64,000 nucleotides of DNA from Cyanophora paradoxa (lineage: Eukaryota > Glaucocystophyceae > Cyanophorales > Cyanophoraceae): contig QPMI01000230.1 in assembly GCA_004431415.1 (NCBI GenBank), forward strand, positions 78,028 through 142,027, read 5' to 3'. Position numbers and translations under genes: made by a program. Below are positions 1 to 11,176 of this stretch, piece by piece. The notes under the pieces were generated by a model, which made no database searches, was not told the origin of the DNA, and saw only the letters and a program-made list of their open reading frames with translations. The number at the start of each line of letters is the position of its first letter. The stretch's first letter is position 1.

Positions 1-1069
1 CCGCCCCGTCCCGCTTCGCGTCCTGCGGGGGGTAGGTGAATCCAGGAAGGAAAGCGCACGGGGGGGCGGAGCGGGGGTACGTGGAGGGTGGGCCGCGCCT
101 GGGCGGGCTCGGGGAGGAAGCGGGCGGCGAAGGCGGCCGCCGCGGCGACGGTCACGGCGGCGGCGACGAACGGCAGCCGCAGCGAGCGGGCCCCCAGCGC
201 CCCCCCGATGGCCTGCCCGCCGGGGGCGGTGTGGGAGGAGGGCGCAGGGGGAGGGGGCTGGGCGGGGGCGCGCGCACCGGCCCGACGACGAAGCCGGCGC
301 CGAAGCAGATGCCCACGAGCGCGTACTCCCCCGAGAGCTGCCCCTCCCGGTACCCCTCCCCCGCGGGGGACGCCCCGCCCCGCTCGCGCTCCGCCTCCCG
401 CGCCGCGCTCGCGCTCAGGTCGCCGAGGTACCTGCACCGAGGTCGGGGGCACGCGAGCGGTCGGGCCGGGGTGGGCGGGGAGGGGGTACGGACGCGTAGG
501 CGAGCTCGACGAAGGCGCCGGTGGCGCCCGAGGCGAGGAAGCCGGCGAGGAGGAGGGCCGGCGTGCCGAAGCTCTCCAGCAGGAAGCCGCAGGCCGAGCC
601 GCACAGGCTCAGGACCATGAACGGCTTCCGGCGGCCCGCGCGGTCTGCCGCGCCGCGCGCGCCGCGTCGACGTCGACGTCGGGCGCGCGGGGCGCGGAGG
701 CGCGGCGCACCGCTGAGCTGCCCGAAGAGCGGTTTAGCGAAGAACTCGAGCGCGTTCTGGACCGCGATGAGGAGGCCCGTCTGCGCCCCGCGCGTCCACG
801 CCGGTCAGCCCGGTCGGCTCGGCGCGCGCAGAGAGCGGGCAGAAGCCGCACGGCGACCGAGGCGTCCGCTGCGTCGCCTCCGACCGCCCGCTGGACCAGC
901 GGCGCTAGGGAGGTCACTGTACAGCTTGTGGACGCGCAGTCAAATGTGCAGTCAAAGCCTTGCAGCGGAAGAGGAAGAGGCCTATGAGTGGAAGACGAGC
1001 GCACCCGAGGCTGAACAGGAACGCGAAGAGGACGACGCCGAGACGCGCGCGCGGCGACAGTGTCTCCAT
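1..1069 (-). CDS. MFS transporter, TetA/HIAT1-like (3' end beyond window)
   Basis: Multi-pass membrane carrier of the major facilitator superfamily; the substrate cannot be told. Reading leftwards from the ATG at 1067-1069 there is a hydrophobic first helix (GVVLFAFLFSLGC). Next comes NALEFFAKPLFGQLS and, after an intron, GRKPFMVLSLCGSACGFLL; together these form the MFS loop 2-3 motif G-x-x-x-D/S-R-x-G-R-K. Further helices follow (TPALLLAGFLASGATGAFVEL, then EYALVGICFGAGFVVGP and AIGGALGARSLRLPFVAAA). Between two helices lies a hydrophilic loop with an acidic and Arg stretch and GEGYREG. The window edge removes the C-terminal half. Introns show as frame changes near 490, 640 and 960, on this strand starting GTACCCC or GTGCGC. 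It is divergent from the coiled-coil gene at 1353. The family call is fairly safe; the exact exon ends are not. Confidence 0.75.
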
Positions 1070-1352
1070 CGCGCGCGGCCGGCCCGCGCGCGTGGACGCC
1101 GTGGGCGCTTTCCGGCCGTCGGTTCTGGTGCTGAGCTTAAACGGGCTAGATTGACTGTTGAGATGTAAGGGCGCGACCAGACGCGTGCAGGCAGCCCCCG
1201 CTAGAACCGGCACCGTGTCGTGAGGGGTACGACAAAAGCCACACGAGCCGACTTGGCGCGAGGGCTGTATTGAGCGTACTTCGGCAGCAAATCAATCACG
1301 TGAGCATCGGGCGAGCCGGTGTAGAGGTCAGCCCGGACGCGGGCGCCCTACA
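1070..1352. promoter_or_regulatory. Putative bidirectional promoter (MFS / coiled-coil genes)
   Basis: A 283-bp gap between two divergent start codons, so it must hold both 5' UTRs and promoters. It is less GC-rich than the flanking exons. I see no TATA box or other named element. Confidence 0.4.
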
Positions 1353-4300
1353 ATGTCGAGCCTCGTCGTCGAGGACCTTGTGTCGGGGCTTTCTGAATGG
1401 CGTAACATACAGGAGATCGTGCGCATGGTGAGTTGCTTGCTCTCTGCACACCCGACGCCACCCGCCCCGCCAAATTCAAACTTGCGGCTCACACACCGTT
1501 CGCCCGGGGCGCCGCAGACCTTCAACGCGCTTCACGGTGTGCATGCGCCTAGATGCACGCAGGGTTTCGAAGCAGGCGTTCCCGAAGCTGACTCGGCCGC
1601 CCGCTCCCGCCGCAGACGTCGTGAAGGCACAGGGGGAGGCCATCAAGTCGCTGGAGGGGCAAGTGCGCGAGCTTCAGACGTCGGCGATGGAGAAAGCATC
1701 TCGCTCGGAGCTCAACTCGGCGCTCCGGAACAAGGCGCGCTGGGCTGCCGCCCGCCAGCACGGTTTGGGCCGCTGAGGGCTCGCCCCTTGCGCAGGCAAA
1801 CATACCGGACGTCAACAGGAGCATAATGGAGCTGGAGAGGCTGCTCGACACCAAGGCAGAGACCTCGGCTGTGCGGGAGCTAGTCGACAAGAAGTTCAAG
1901 GCGGCAACGAAGGAGCTCGAGCGCGCGGGTGGGGACAGGGCCTCGAAGGCGCGCCCGCCTTAGCTAGGAGCGCCGCGAGCGCCGCGCGCGGGGCGAGCGG
2001 GCCGGCAGGCGGAGTTCGACAACTTCGCGGCGCTGGTGAAGGAGGACATCCGGCAGGCGCACCGCTCGCTGGTGGACATGGACAGGAAGCTGGAGGGCAA
2101 GGCGGACCAGGACTACCTGGCGGCGCACTTCGCCTCGAAGGCGGAGGTCGCGGCGCTGCAGACGCTCGTCGCGCAGGCCGACGAGGCCCGCGCCTTCGAG
2201 AAGTCCCTCGACACGAAGGCGAGCAAGAGCGAGCTCAACGGCGCCATCAGCAGCTTCATGCAGGAGATGTCCGAGGTCGGCGGCCGGCGCGCCGCGGCGC
2301 CGCGGTTGCGTGCTGAGGCCGCCGGCGGGGGCGGGCAGGTGACGCGGACGGTGTCGGAGATGATGCGGGAGCTGTCGGAGAAGGCGGACACGACGTTCGT
2401 GGCGGCGCAGCTCGAGAAGCGCGTCTCCAAGGCCGAGCTGCAGGCCACCCTCCGCGCCAACCTCGAGGAGGTCCAGGTCCGCCCCATCTCCCTTCCTTCC
2501 TTTCCTTTCCTTTCTTTTCGGTCCGACGCTCGTCGGGCCCCGTCCAGGGCGCCGTGGATCGGCAGGACCACGCCGTGAAGGGCTTGCGGCTGGACCTGGA
2601 GTCGAAGCTGGCGGGCCTGCAGGACGCGCTCGCGAGCAAGGCCGGCAAGCAGGCCGTCGAGAACGCCCTGCACAGCAAGGCCAGCCGCTCCCAGGTCCGC
2701 TCCCCGCTCTCTCTTCTTCTCCCTCCTCTCTGCGCCGACGGGCGGCGGGCAGCTGGAGGAGGCGGTGACGCGCCTGGAGACGGGCCTGGCGCGCAAGGCG
2801 GACAAGGACGAGGTGCGCCGGCGCCGGGCCCCCGCGGCTGGGCCGCCGGGCCGCCTCAGAGGCGCGCTGGGGTGCAGGTGCAGTCGGCAACGCTGGAGGC
2901 GCGGCGGGAGCTGGAGCTCTTCGCGACGCGGGCGGAGGTGGAGGCCAAGTTCGCCGCCGGCGACCAGAAGCTCGACGCCCGCGCCGCCGCCGCAGCCCGC
3001 CAGGCGCCCCCGCCCTGCCCCGCCCCCCCGCATCCCGCCCGGCGGTCTCCTTACCCTCCTCTCTCCTGCGCGGCAGCTACGGACGGAGGTCGAGGGGCGC
3101 ATCGATTCGATCCAGGAGGTCCGTTCGGGGTACTCCGGCCCGGGGCTGTACCCCGCCTGACGCGGGGCCCCCAGGTCCTCGATGCGAAGGCGTCGGCGGC
3201 GGAAGTCCGCGCGGCCACCTCCTCCAAGGCGCGCCCCGCGCCCCCGCAGCCCCGTACCCCCATCCTGACCCGCTCGCGTACCCAGGCGGACAAGAACGAG
3301 GTCGCTGCGCTGCGGCAGGCGGTCGAGCAGCTCGACCGCATTGTCGAGCGCAAGGCGGGCGTACCCCTCCGGTCGATGCCGTACCCCCCGTCTGATGGTG
3401 TACCCCTCAGGCGAACCTGGACGAGCTGCACGCCGCGCTGGAGGGCAAGGCCGACACGAAGGACCTGATCCAGAAGATCAACACGCAGGTTCGAGCCCCG
3501 GCTGGGCGATGCCAGGCCGCCTGCCTCACGGCGGGGCAGGACGTGTTTGAGCTGGTGGACACGAAGGCCGGCATCGAGGACGTCAACCGCGTCCTCGCCG
3601 AGGCGAGCACCCGCCCGCCCGCCCGCCCGCCCGCCCGCCGGCGCGGCATCGGGCCCGCGCGGGGCTTGTGCGACCTCCGGCGCCGCAGGTGAACAAGGAG
3701 CTGAACAAGCGGGCGAAGGCGGACGAGATCCAGGAGGTGCAGGTCCGGCTCGGCGACGTCAGCCAGGCGAGCCGTGCTCCCCGCCCGCCCGCTCACCCCC
3801 CGACCGCGCTCACGCCCGCCCCGAAACAGGCGCTCGCCCACATGGCGATGTACGGCCGCTGGATCTGGAAGTCCGGGAAGACCAAGGTTCGAGCCCCGCC
3901 GGACCCTTTCCGGCCGCGCCGGAGCCGAGCGCTCGGGCCGGCGCAGGGACCTGGCGGGGGCGTCCCGTGGAACGTGCAGGTGGTGAACACGGCGCCGGAC
4001 AACTTCCAGTGGGAGAAGGACCGCGTCAACATCCAGGTACCCCGCCGTCGTCTGTCTGCCGCACCCCGCGCCCCGTGGCGAGCTCCGTCCGCAGCTGGCC
4101 GCCCCGGGGCTCTACGAGGTCACCTTCGGCTTCTACGCGCGCAAGAAGCCCACCGTGCAGCTCCTCGTCAACGGCGACCCGGTACCCCCAACCTACGACC
4201 CCTTGTACCAACTTCCTTCACCCACGACCCCTCCTCAGGTGCTCTCGGCGATGAACTCCACGAGCTACGCCGTCCACCACAGGTACCCGTACCCCCCTCC

Positions 4301-4548
4301 ACGCATCGAACCCGCTGACCCGGGGTACGCAGCTCGGGGCGGCTGACGAGCGTGGACCGGCACCCGGCGGGCAACGTGACGGGGCTCACCCTCCTGGACT
4401 TCCTCGCCCTACCCCCGCGCGCGAAGGTGCGGTACCCCCGCTACTGTTCTTCCTCCGCGATTCTGCCGCCGAACCGCCGCGCCAGATCGCGATCACGTAC
4501 GCTGGCGAGGAGGGCGCGGAGGGCTTCATTGGGCTGCGGAAGCTGTAG
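1353..4548 (+). CDS. Coiled-coil protein with C-terminal C1q/TNF-like domain (possibly ciliary)
   Basis: The ATG at 1353 starts MSSLVVEDLVSGLSEW. Exons joined over about 15 short introns give a long helical protein built from a repeating 'K-A-(D/S)-(K/R)-(S/D)-E-(L/V)' unit. Examples are KASRSELNSAL, KADQDYL, KASKSELNGAI, KADKDEV, KADKNEVAAL and KADTKDLI. A compact beta-rich C-terminal domain follows (GLYEVTFGFYARKKPTVQLL, VLSAMNSTSYAVHH, then ITYAGEEGAEGFIGLRKL and stop at 4546-4548). This resembles the C1q/TNF jelly-roll end found on some coiled-coil proteins of flagellated protists, so a flagellar or centrosomal role is possible but only inferred. Two introns (1735-1795, and the one before 2010) start GC after AAG, and translation stays in frame only if they are removed. 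There are no membrane segments or signal peptide. Confidence 0.75.
3604..3645 (+). repeat. (CCCG)n tract inside an intron
   Basis: A simple CCCG/CCGC repeat in an intron of the coiled-coil/C1q gene. It probably serves as, or replaced, the pyrimidine-rich part of the intron. Confidence 0.6.
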
Positions 4549-5007
4549 AGCTAGCCGCGGCTGCGCTCTCTGTAATTTCAGTTTGGCCATGGCGTGCTGT
4601 GCACGCGAGCCCTGTTCAGCGCGCGGCCTGCAAACCACGAACTGATCATAGTTTTGCAATTTGCCGATTTGCCGACGGCGCAATTGCCCCGTACCCCTGC
4701 GATAGTAGACACATACCCTGGAATCCCCGGTCACCTGACGTATACGTACGTCAGCTGCACTGCCTGACGATGAGCTTCGGATCGGAGGCAGACGCGTTGT
4801 CAGCTGCAGCCGCTGAGTATTCCCCGATCGGTCACCTGACGATGGCTGTCGAGGTCTAATGTGAACGCGACTAGTCGGTCAGTCTACGTACCGCAAGAGG
4901 CGAGCAAGCAAGGACTTGGAAGCAAGCACCCCGAGGACTTGGAAGCAAGCATCTGAAGCTGAGACGGCGAGCACAGTTTGAGCACGAGTGACGCCGGGCG
5001 CCCCGCA
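4549..5007. other. Intergenic spacer, no gene seen
   Basis: Between the stop of the C1q-like gene and the start of an F-box gene. It holds the string GGTCACCTGACG twice (about 4729 and 4831) and one short direct repeat (listed separately). Short open frames here have no family resemblance. Confidence 0.5.
4911..4951. repeat. Two 18-bp direct repeats
   Basis: AGGACTTGGAAGCAAGCA occurs at 4911-4928 and again at 4934-4951, just upstream of an F-box gene start. The function is unknown. Confidence 0.8.
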
Positions 5008-7968
5008 ATGGGGCGCCCGCGGCGCTCCAGCCGCGGGCGTCGCCGAGGGATCCAGAGCGAGAAGCCGGAGGATGCGGAAGGGGGCGAGCCAGCGTGCGCG
5101 AGCATCGAGGATTTGCCGGGTTCGTACACGTCGGCCGCGGCGCGGTTAATGTTGTGGGTCGAGTTCCTTCGCCGCACAAATTGCTGACGACCCCTCTTTC
5201 TGTCTCTCGCGCGCGCAGACGCCGTGCTCGTGAGCGTCTTCTCCCTCCTTGTGCCCGACGCCGGGCTCCAGCGGGTCGTCTCAACCCTCGCGCTCGTCTC
5301 GTACCGCTTCCGCGACCTCGCCTGGTCCCTTCCCCTCGCTGACGGGGCCCTCACGGTGCCTGCACCCGCCCTCCCTCGAGCTCCCGCCCCGAACTTACGG
5401 CCGCCGGCAGCGGGAGCACTCGCTGCACGTGCACTTCATCATGGAGGCCCTTTTTATGGCCTGCCGAAGCGGGGGCCTGCGGCGCCTTGACCTGGCGCGC
5501 CTGCCGCTGCCGGACGGCGTGGACGCCTTCGAGCTGCTCGTTGACTTCGGGCTGCTGCACATGCGCGCCGCTGCCAGCCTCACGCACCTCACCGCCGCCT
5601 TCCGCTCGCGCTTCCCCGGACCGCGGGCCCCCTCCGCCGCCCTCCGCTGCCTCCCGCCCCTGCCCCGCCTCGAGCACCTCGACCTCAGCGGCTCCGTCGT
5701 CTATGCCGATGCCCTCCGCGGCCTCCTCGCCTCCTGCGCCCCCTCCCTCCGCGCCGTCTACCTCTCGTGCGCGCCGTACCCCGCCCCGGCCCCGGTACCC
5801 CCTCCTGACCGGACCGGCCCTGCAGCGCGGTGCTGGTGGCCCACAAGGGCCCCGCGCCCGTCGTCGAGGGGGCCCCGCACCCCGCCTCCGTCCTCTTCCC
5901 CCTCCAGGGCCTTCGGTGCGCGCGCCCCTCCCCTCCGCCCGCGCGCGCCTGCGGCTGACGCGGGGCCAGGCTGCCGGCGCTGGAGGCGCTGGACCTCTCC
6001 GACTGCGTGCTCGACCCGGCGGACGTCTGCGACTTCGTGGCCGGCCTGCCCCGCCTCGCCCGCCTCTTCCTCGCCCGGCCCCGCGCCGCCCCCGCCCCGG
6101 AGCAGTGGCCCTGCGGCTGGGCCGAGTTCCGGACCCTGCCCGCGTGGGGGCCGGCGGCGCGGGAGGGCCTCGCGGCCGCCCTCGCCCGCCCCGGCCTCGC
6201 CGTCGTCGTCCGCGACCCCTTCCGCGAGCTCGCCGCCGCCTGCGGCGAGACGGACCCCGCCCGGCAGCGCCTGCGCGCCCGCGAGGCGGCCGCCGCCTTC
6301 CGCGCGCCGCTCGCCGCCGGCCTCGACGCCTTCGACGCCCGCGGCTTCACCCCTTTCTCCGTGCGCCGCCCGCGCCCCGGCGCCCCGGCGCTCCCCTTTG
6401 CCATGCTCACGCGCGCCGCGACCCAGTGGCCGTGCAGGCGGGGGCTTTCGTCGCGGCCCGCGAGCTCCTCGCCGCCGGCGCCTCTCCGAGCACCGCCCCG
6501 CTGGGGCCCGAAGCCCGGCCCCTCCCCGTCCCCTGGTCCGCCCCGTACCCCTGCGAGGCCTTCGACCCCCGCCGGCCGTGCGGCCGCTGTCCCGCCCGGC
6601 CGGCGGCGGGGGCGCTGCACCGGCTGCTGCGGGAGAAGGAGCACAGCGGGCTGGTGCCCGCCGTGCTCGCCCTGGTCGCCCTCGGGGCGGACCTCTTCGA
6701 GACGGACGAGCGCGGCTGCACGCCCTTCGAGGCGCTCGTGGCGGGCGACTGGGTCGGGCGCGACTGGCTCGCCGCCCTCCGCGCCATCGCGCCCCTCCAG
6801 GGCTTCGCCCGGCGCGAGCGGCGCGCCCTCCCCGCCGTCCTCGCTGAGGCCGAGACCGACGAGCACGTCGAGACGGTGGCCGCCCTCGTTGCCGCCGGCG
6901 CCGACCCCGCGGCTTGGGGAGTGAACGGTGCCCCCGCGCGCACCCACGCCCCGATGCAAGCCCGCCCGCCGTGACCGCTCGCCCCGCGCGCGCGCAGGCG
7001 TGCCACCCGTGCACCGCGCGGCGGCCTCGGGCCGCACCCGCGTCCTCCGCCTCCTCCTTCGTGCGTCCCGACCCCTCGAGCGCGGGAGGCGCCGCGGGGT
7101 CGGTCCCGACGCCGGCGCGCAGGCGCTGAGGGCGCCGTGAACGCGCGGACGGCGGGCTGGAATCCGCCGACGGCGCTGCAGGCCGCCGTGGCTGCGGGGG
7201 AAGTGGAGGCGGCGCGGCTCCTCCTGGAGGCGGGGGCGGAACCCGGCCGCGGCGACCCGCCCCCGCTGCACCAGGCGGCGGCGCTGGGTCCCGAGCGGCC
7301 CGGCGCGCCCGACCTCGTCCGCCTCCTCGTCGAGGCCGGCGCCGTTCCCGACGCGCGCGACGCCGCCGGGCGCACGGCGCTGCACGTCGCCGTCGAGGCC
7401 GGCGCCGCCGCCGCGGTCGCCGCCCTCCTCGCCCGCGGCGCCGACCCCAACGCGCCCCTCGACGGGCCCGAGGGCGGCCCATCCCCGCTCCAGCTCGCCG
7501 CCGCCGCCGGCCGCCCCGACATCCTCGACGTCCTCCTGCACCCGCCGCCCCTCCGCTTCCGCCCCTCCCGCCGCCTCGCCACGCCCCCGGAGTCCGAGCC
7601 GGAGGCCCATCGCGAGCCCGTCCTCGAGCTCGCCACGCGTAAGCCCCCGGGGCCCAAGCCGGAGGGCGCGTGGTGCGAGGTGCGGCCGCGGAGGAGGCGC
7701 CCGTACGCGTGACCACGGGGGGCCAGGGCCCCGTGGCGGTGGAGGTGGAGGTGCGGGACGGGCGGGGGGCCACGCCCCTCGCGGAGGCCCTCCCCGCCCC
7801 CAACCTCCCCCCCCCTCCCTCCTCGCAGCCGACCCCGCCGCCGCGGCCTTCACCCGCTCGCCCTCGCCCCCCTCCCCCTCCGCGCTGGAGGCTGGGGGCG
7901 GCCATGGCCAGCCGCGCCTGGAGACCCCCGCCCTCCGCGCTCCCCTCGCCGCCCTCGCCGCCGCCTAG
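5008..7968 (+). CDS. F-box / leucine-rich / ankyrin-repeat protein
   Basis: A likely SCF ubiquitin-ligase substrate adaptor. The ATG at 5008 opens a basic head (MGRPRRSSRGRRRG). An F-box follows across the first intron: SIEDLP, then DAVLVSVFSLLVPDAGLQ and STLALVSYRFRDLAW. Leucine-rich segments come next (GLRRLDLARLPLPDG, LPRLEHLDLSGSVVYADAL, LPALEALDLSDCVLDPADV). The C-terminal half has ankyrin repeats (AARELLAAGASPS, VLALVALGADLFETDERGCT, TALQAAVAAGEVEAARLLLE, GRTALHVAVEAGAAAAVAAL). The first intron leaves at donor GTTCGTAC and returns at CAG|AC, restoring Asp of LPD. The last exon, reached by an intron near 7780-7830, ends GQPRLETPALRAPLAALAAA and TAG 7966-7968. Architecture matches the gene on the opposite strand at 8525-11176, with which it converges. 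Confidence 0.75.
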
Positions 7969-8524
7969 GCCTTCCCTTCCAAGTTTGGGTCCCAGATCCT
8001 TGAGACACTCCGGGGGCCGCGCTCTCAAATAAAGGTCGATCCGAGCTTCGATATATAACGTACGCGTTGCTTCCGAGTTCGTTTCTTGATCAGTTTCTCC
8101 ATATTTGCAATACTCTTTCTCCAGATTCCAATATTAATGTTCTTGGCCTGCGATTTTTTCGATTTTCAATATTCAATTAACACGCACTGTGAGTCTGTGA
8201 CTACGTATACATATGTATAGCGGCTGTACTAGTGTCAGGAATGACCAATCGCGACCAATCATTGAATTGATCATGATTACTAAGTTAGGAGATATATCGA
8301 TGAAACACTGAAACACCATGATGAAACACTGAAAGGCCCTGAGGATCCGGAACAGCAGCTTATAGCTAGCTATAGGATCCGATCATCATGGCATTGGAGA
8401 AGCTTTGAAAGGAAACTGTTTTGGAACGAACTTTAAAGCCACCCTATCCATGCCGGCAACGGAGAACAGCTTCATGACCGGGCAACCGAACGCCTGGATT
8501 GGGGTGCGGCCCGCGCGGGCCCCC
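7969..8524. other. AT-richer convergent spacer
   Basis: Lies between the 3' ends of two similar F-box/ankyrin genes. It is far more AT-rich than the exons and contains an AATAAA, an AGCTATAG motif (8368-8375) and GATGAAACACTGAAA repeated twice around 8300-8330. No gene seen. Confidence 0.6.
8028..8033 (+). terminator. Possible polyadenylation signal AATAAA
   Basis: AATAAA lies 60 nt downstream of the TAG of the F-box/ankyrin gene, in the right orientation. Only the hexamer supports it, and whether this lineage uses AATAAA is not known. Confidence 0.35.
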
Positions 8525-11176
8525 CTAGGCGGTGCGGGGGCGCTTGGCCGGCGGGGCGCCCGCGTCGGCCTCCGGCTCCTCGTCGCCGCCGATCCCGAGG
8601 GCCGCCCCCACCGCGAGGAACTCCCGCTCCGCCCCCTCCAGCGCCTCCACGCCCTCCCCGCTCTGCGCGCGACCGGGGTACATCGGAAAAGACGCAAGTT
8701 TGGGGGGGGGAAGGGGAGCGGGGGGGGGGGGGGGGGGGGGGGCGGACCAGGCGCGCGGGCTCGGCGCCGGCGTCGAGGAGGGCGCGGGCGGCCCGGGGCA
8801 GGGCCCCCCGCGCCGCGAAATGCAGGAGGAGGTCCGTACCCCCCGGGCCCCAGACGGGCTCCTCCAGGAAGGCGCGGCGTACCCCCAGAGCCTCCAGGCG
8901 GTCCCCATCGAGCCCCAGGAGCTCTGCGCGCGCGCGACGTCACGATTTGGCATCGGCCGCGGGGCGGGGACGGTCGAGGTCTCGGGGGAGGGGCACGCGC
9001 CGACGGCGTGGGCGGCGATGAGCGAGCGGCCGAAGCGCTCGCTCGCGTGCAGCTCCCGCTCGTCACCGGCGCCAATCGCGAGCAGCCGCTGCAGCGGGGT
9101 GCGCCCCGCGCCGTCCCTCACGGCGAGCAGGTCGAGGCCGGCGCGGGCGGCGGCGGCCAGCAGCGCCCGCGCCGCCTCCGCGTGCCCCAGCGCGCAGGCG
9201 ACGTGCAGCGCCGTGGCCCCCTCCGCGTCCTGCCCGCCCCCGCGTGAGCGGCGCAGGGCGAGGGGCGCAGGGCGGGGGGGCGGGCCTGAAGAAGGGGGTC
9301 GGCGCCGGCGGCGAGGAGGACGGCGACGAGGGCCGGGGAGTGCGCGGCGGCGAGGTGCAGCGCCGCCGCCGGCTCCCCGAGCGCAGCCGCTCGTCCACGA
9401 GGCGCCCCAGGCCCCACTCCCTGATCAGCTGCCCCCGCTCGGTTAGACGGGGCGGGGCGGGGCGGGGGGCGGGGCGGGGGGCGCGCCTGGCGGACGCTGG
9501 CGGCGGTGTAGTACGCAGCGGCGGAGCGTGCGGCTAGCACGTGGAGCGCCGTCGCCCCGTCCGCCACCAGCGGGTCCGCCGCCGCCGCCACCGCCGCCCC
9601 GTCCCGGAAGTAGGGCGGCGCCTGCGCGGGCGGCGTCGGCGAGAGAACCCGCGAGCGAGCGGGGCGCGGGGAGGGGGCTCGCCCAGGGCCCAGGGGGCGG
9701 GGCGGCGTCGGGGCCCTCAGGAGGGAGTCGCCGAGCCCCGAGACGAGGCGGCGGGCGGCGGCGAGCCCGCGGGGCCCCGGCCCGGCGGAGAGGGCTGCGC
9801 GGGGGCGGCGCGTCACGGGCCTCGGGGGCGGCAGAAGGGGAGGGGCGACCTCGGAAGAAGGCGGGGCGGCGAGGCGGGCGAGGTCGAAGCGTTCGGCCTC
9901 GGGGCGGGGGCGCGCGGTCCCGTCGAAGTGCTCGCGGAGCTCCCGCAGCGACGCCGCGCTCAGCTCCTCCAGCGCCTCCTGCTGCAGCCGCGCTCGGCCG
10001 CGGCCGAGGGCGGCGGGCGGGGCGGGGCGGGGCGGGGGCGGACGGGGTCGGTGAGGAGGACGAGGCGGGCGGGGCGGCGGGCGGGCCGCGCCACGAAGAA
10101 CTCGAGGTCCATGCGGAAGCCCTCCTCCACCTGCGCGCCCCGCCCCCGAGGGTCTAAGTCTCCGTCCCATCCCCAGCCCCAAGGCGCGGGGGCGGACGGC
10201 GTAGAGCTCGCGGAGGGCGGGGAGGCGGGCGACGAGGGCGGCGAGCGCGCGCGCGTCTCCCGTCGCGTTCGTCCCCGACACGTCCACGCTCTCCAGCCGG
10301 GGGAACCTGCGGGGGCGGGGGGACCGGTCGGCAGGGGGGCGGGGAGGGGCGGAGGGCGCGCGCACTCGAGCCCCTCGAAGGCGCGGAGGAGCCTGCGGGT
10401 CTCGTCGCCCTCGAGCCCGAGCTCGGGGCGCTCCGGGAGCACGCGCACGCCCCTGCGCGGCGCTCGGGCACGCCGGCGCGGGGGCGGGGGCGGGGGCCGG
10501 GGGCGGGGCACGGGAGGAAGAGGCGCGCGAGGGTGGCGGCGGAGGCGCGGAGGAGGCGGCGGAGGGCGCGGAAGGGCGCCGCCAGCCCCGAGAGGTCCAC
10601 CTGGCGCAGCCGCCGCACCGCCCCGCCCGGCAGCCCCGGCGCCGGCGCCGCCAGGGCGGCCAGCGGCCCCAGCGCCTCGCCGGGTCGGCCCCCGCGAGGG
10701 AGAGGTGCGTGAGGCCCGGGCAGCCGCGCAGGGCGCGCAGCAGGGCCCCGTCCCAGCGCCCCCGCTCGCCCGGCGGGAGCTGCGCCGGCCTCTCGCTGCC
10801 GGCGGCGGGGCCGAAGCGGACGCCGCCGAGGCAGAGCCGCTCGAAGTGGCTCCCGAAGCGCGCGCTCAGCCGCGCCACGTCCGGCAGCGACATCGCGCCC
10901 CCGCCCTGCGCCAGGCGTGAGCGCCGGGAGAGAGTTCGTACGCTCGGCGCATGGCCAAAACGGCTCCCAAGAGAGTCGGCGCACCGGGCGGCCTCCCAAG
11001 AGAGTCGGCTCTCTGAAAAGCGCCGCGTGGCTGTACGTGAGCACCTGGAAGCGGCGCCGAGCGAGGGCGAAGCTCAGGACGTCCACAATCCCGCCGAGAG
11101 ACGCCAAGTGCTCGACGATCAGAACGATGAGTTCGTCTGCACGACGCAGATCAGCGCGCGCGCTCGTGCTTTGCAT
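8525..11176 (-). CDS. F-box-like / leucine-rich / ankyrin-repeat protein, paralogue of the gene at 5008-7968
   Basis: Same domain order as its convergent neighbour. An F-box-like head (RADELIVLIVEHLASLGGI, LSFALARRRFQVL) is followed by LRR-type segments (GCPGLTHLSLAGADPA, FPRLESVDVSGTNATGDARA, RLPALRELYAV) and ankyrin repeats. The repeats include DGATALHVLAARSAAAYYTA, AAALHLAAAHSPALVAVLLA and GAGRTPLQRLLAIG. The end is EEPEADAGAPPAKRPRTA with the stop at 8525-8527; KRPR could be a nuclear localisation signal. The start is uncertain: ATG 11174-11176 is 14 residues before the F-box, while an in-frame ATG at 11468-11470 would add 98 residues. Several introns contain very G/C-rich tracts, including a 23-nt G run at 8720-8742. 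Likely an SCF adaptor. Confidence 0.7.
8720..8742. repeat. Homopolymeric G run (23 nt) in an intron
   Basis: Pure G on the plus strand, hence a C tract in the minus-strand transcript. It lies in an intron of the F-box/ankyrin gene and is prone to length error in sequencing. Confidence 0.9.

Noticed and set aside
152..604. Long single-frame proteins across spliced genes, rich in Arg, Pro and Ala
   Set aside because: At this GC content all six frames are often open; most long frames are shadows of exons on another frame and run through introns.
4769..4859. Small frame MSFGSEADALSAAAAEYSP...
   Set aside because: Short, in a spacer with repeated GGTCACCTGACG strings, and no supporting context.
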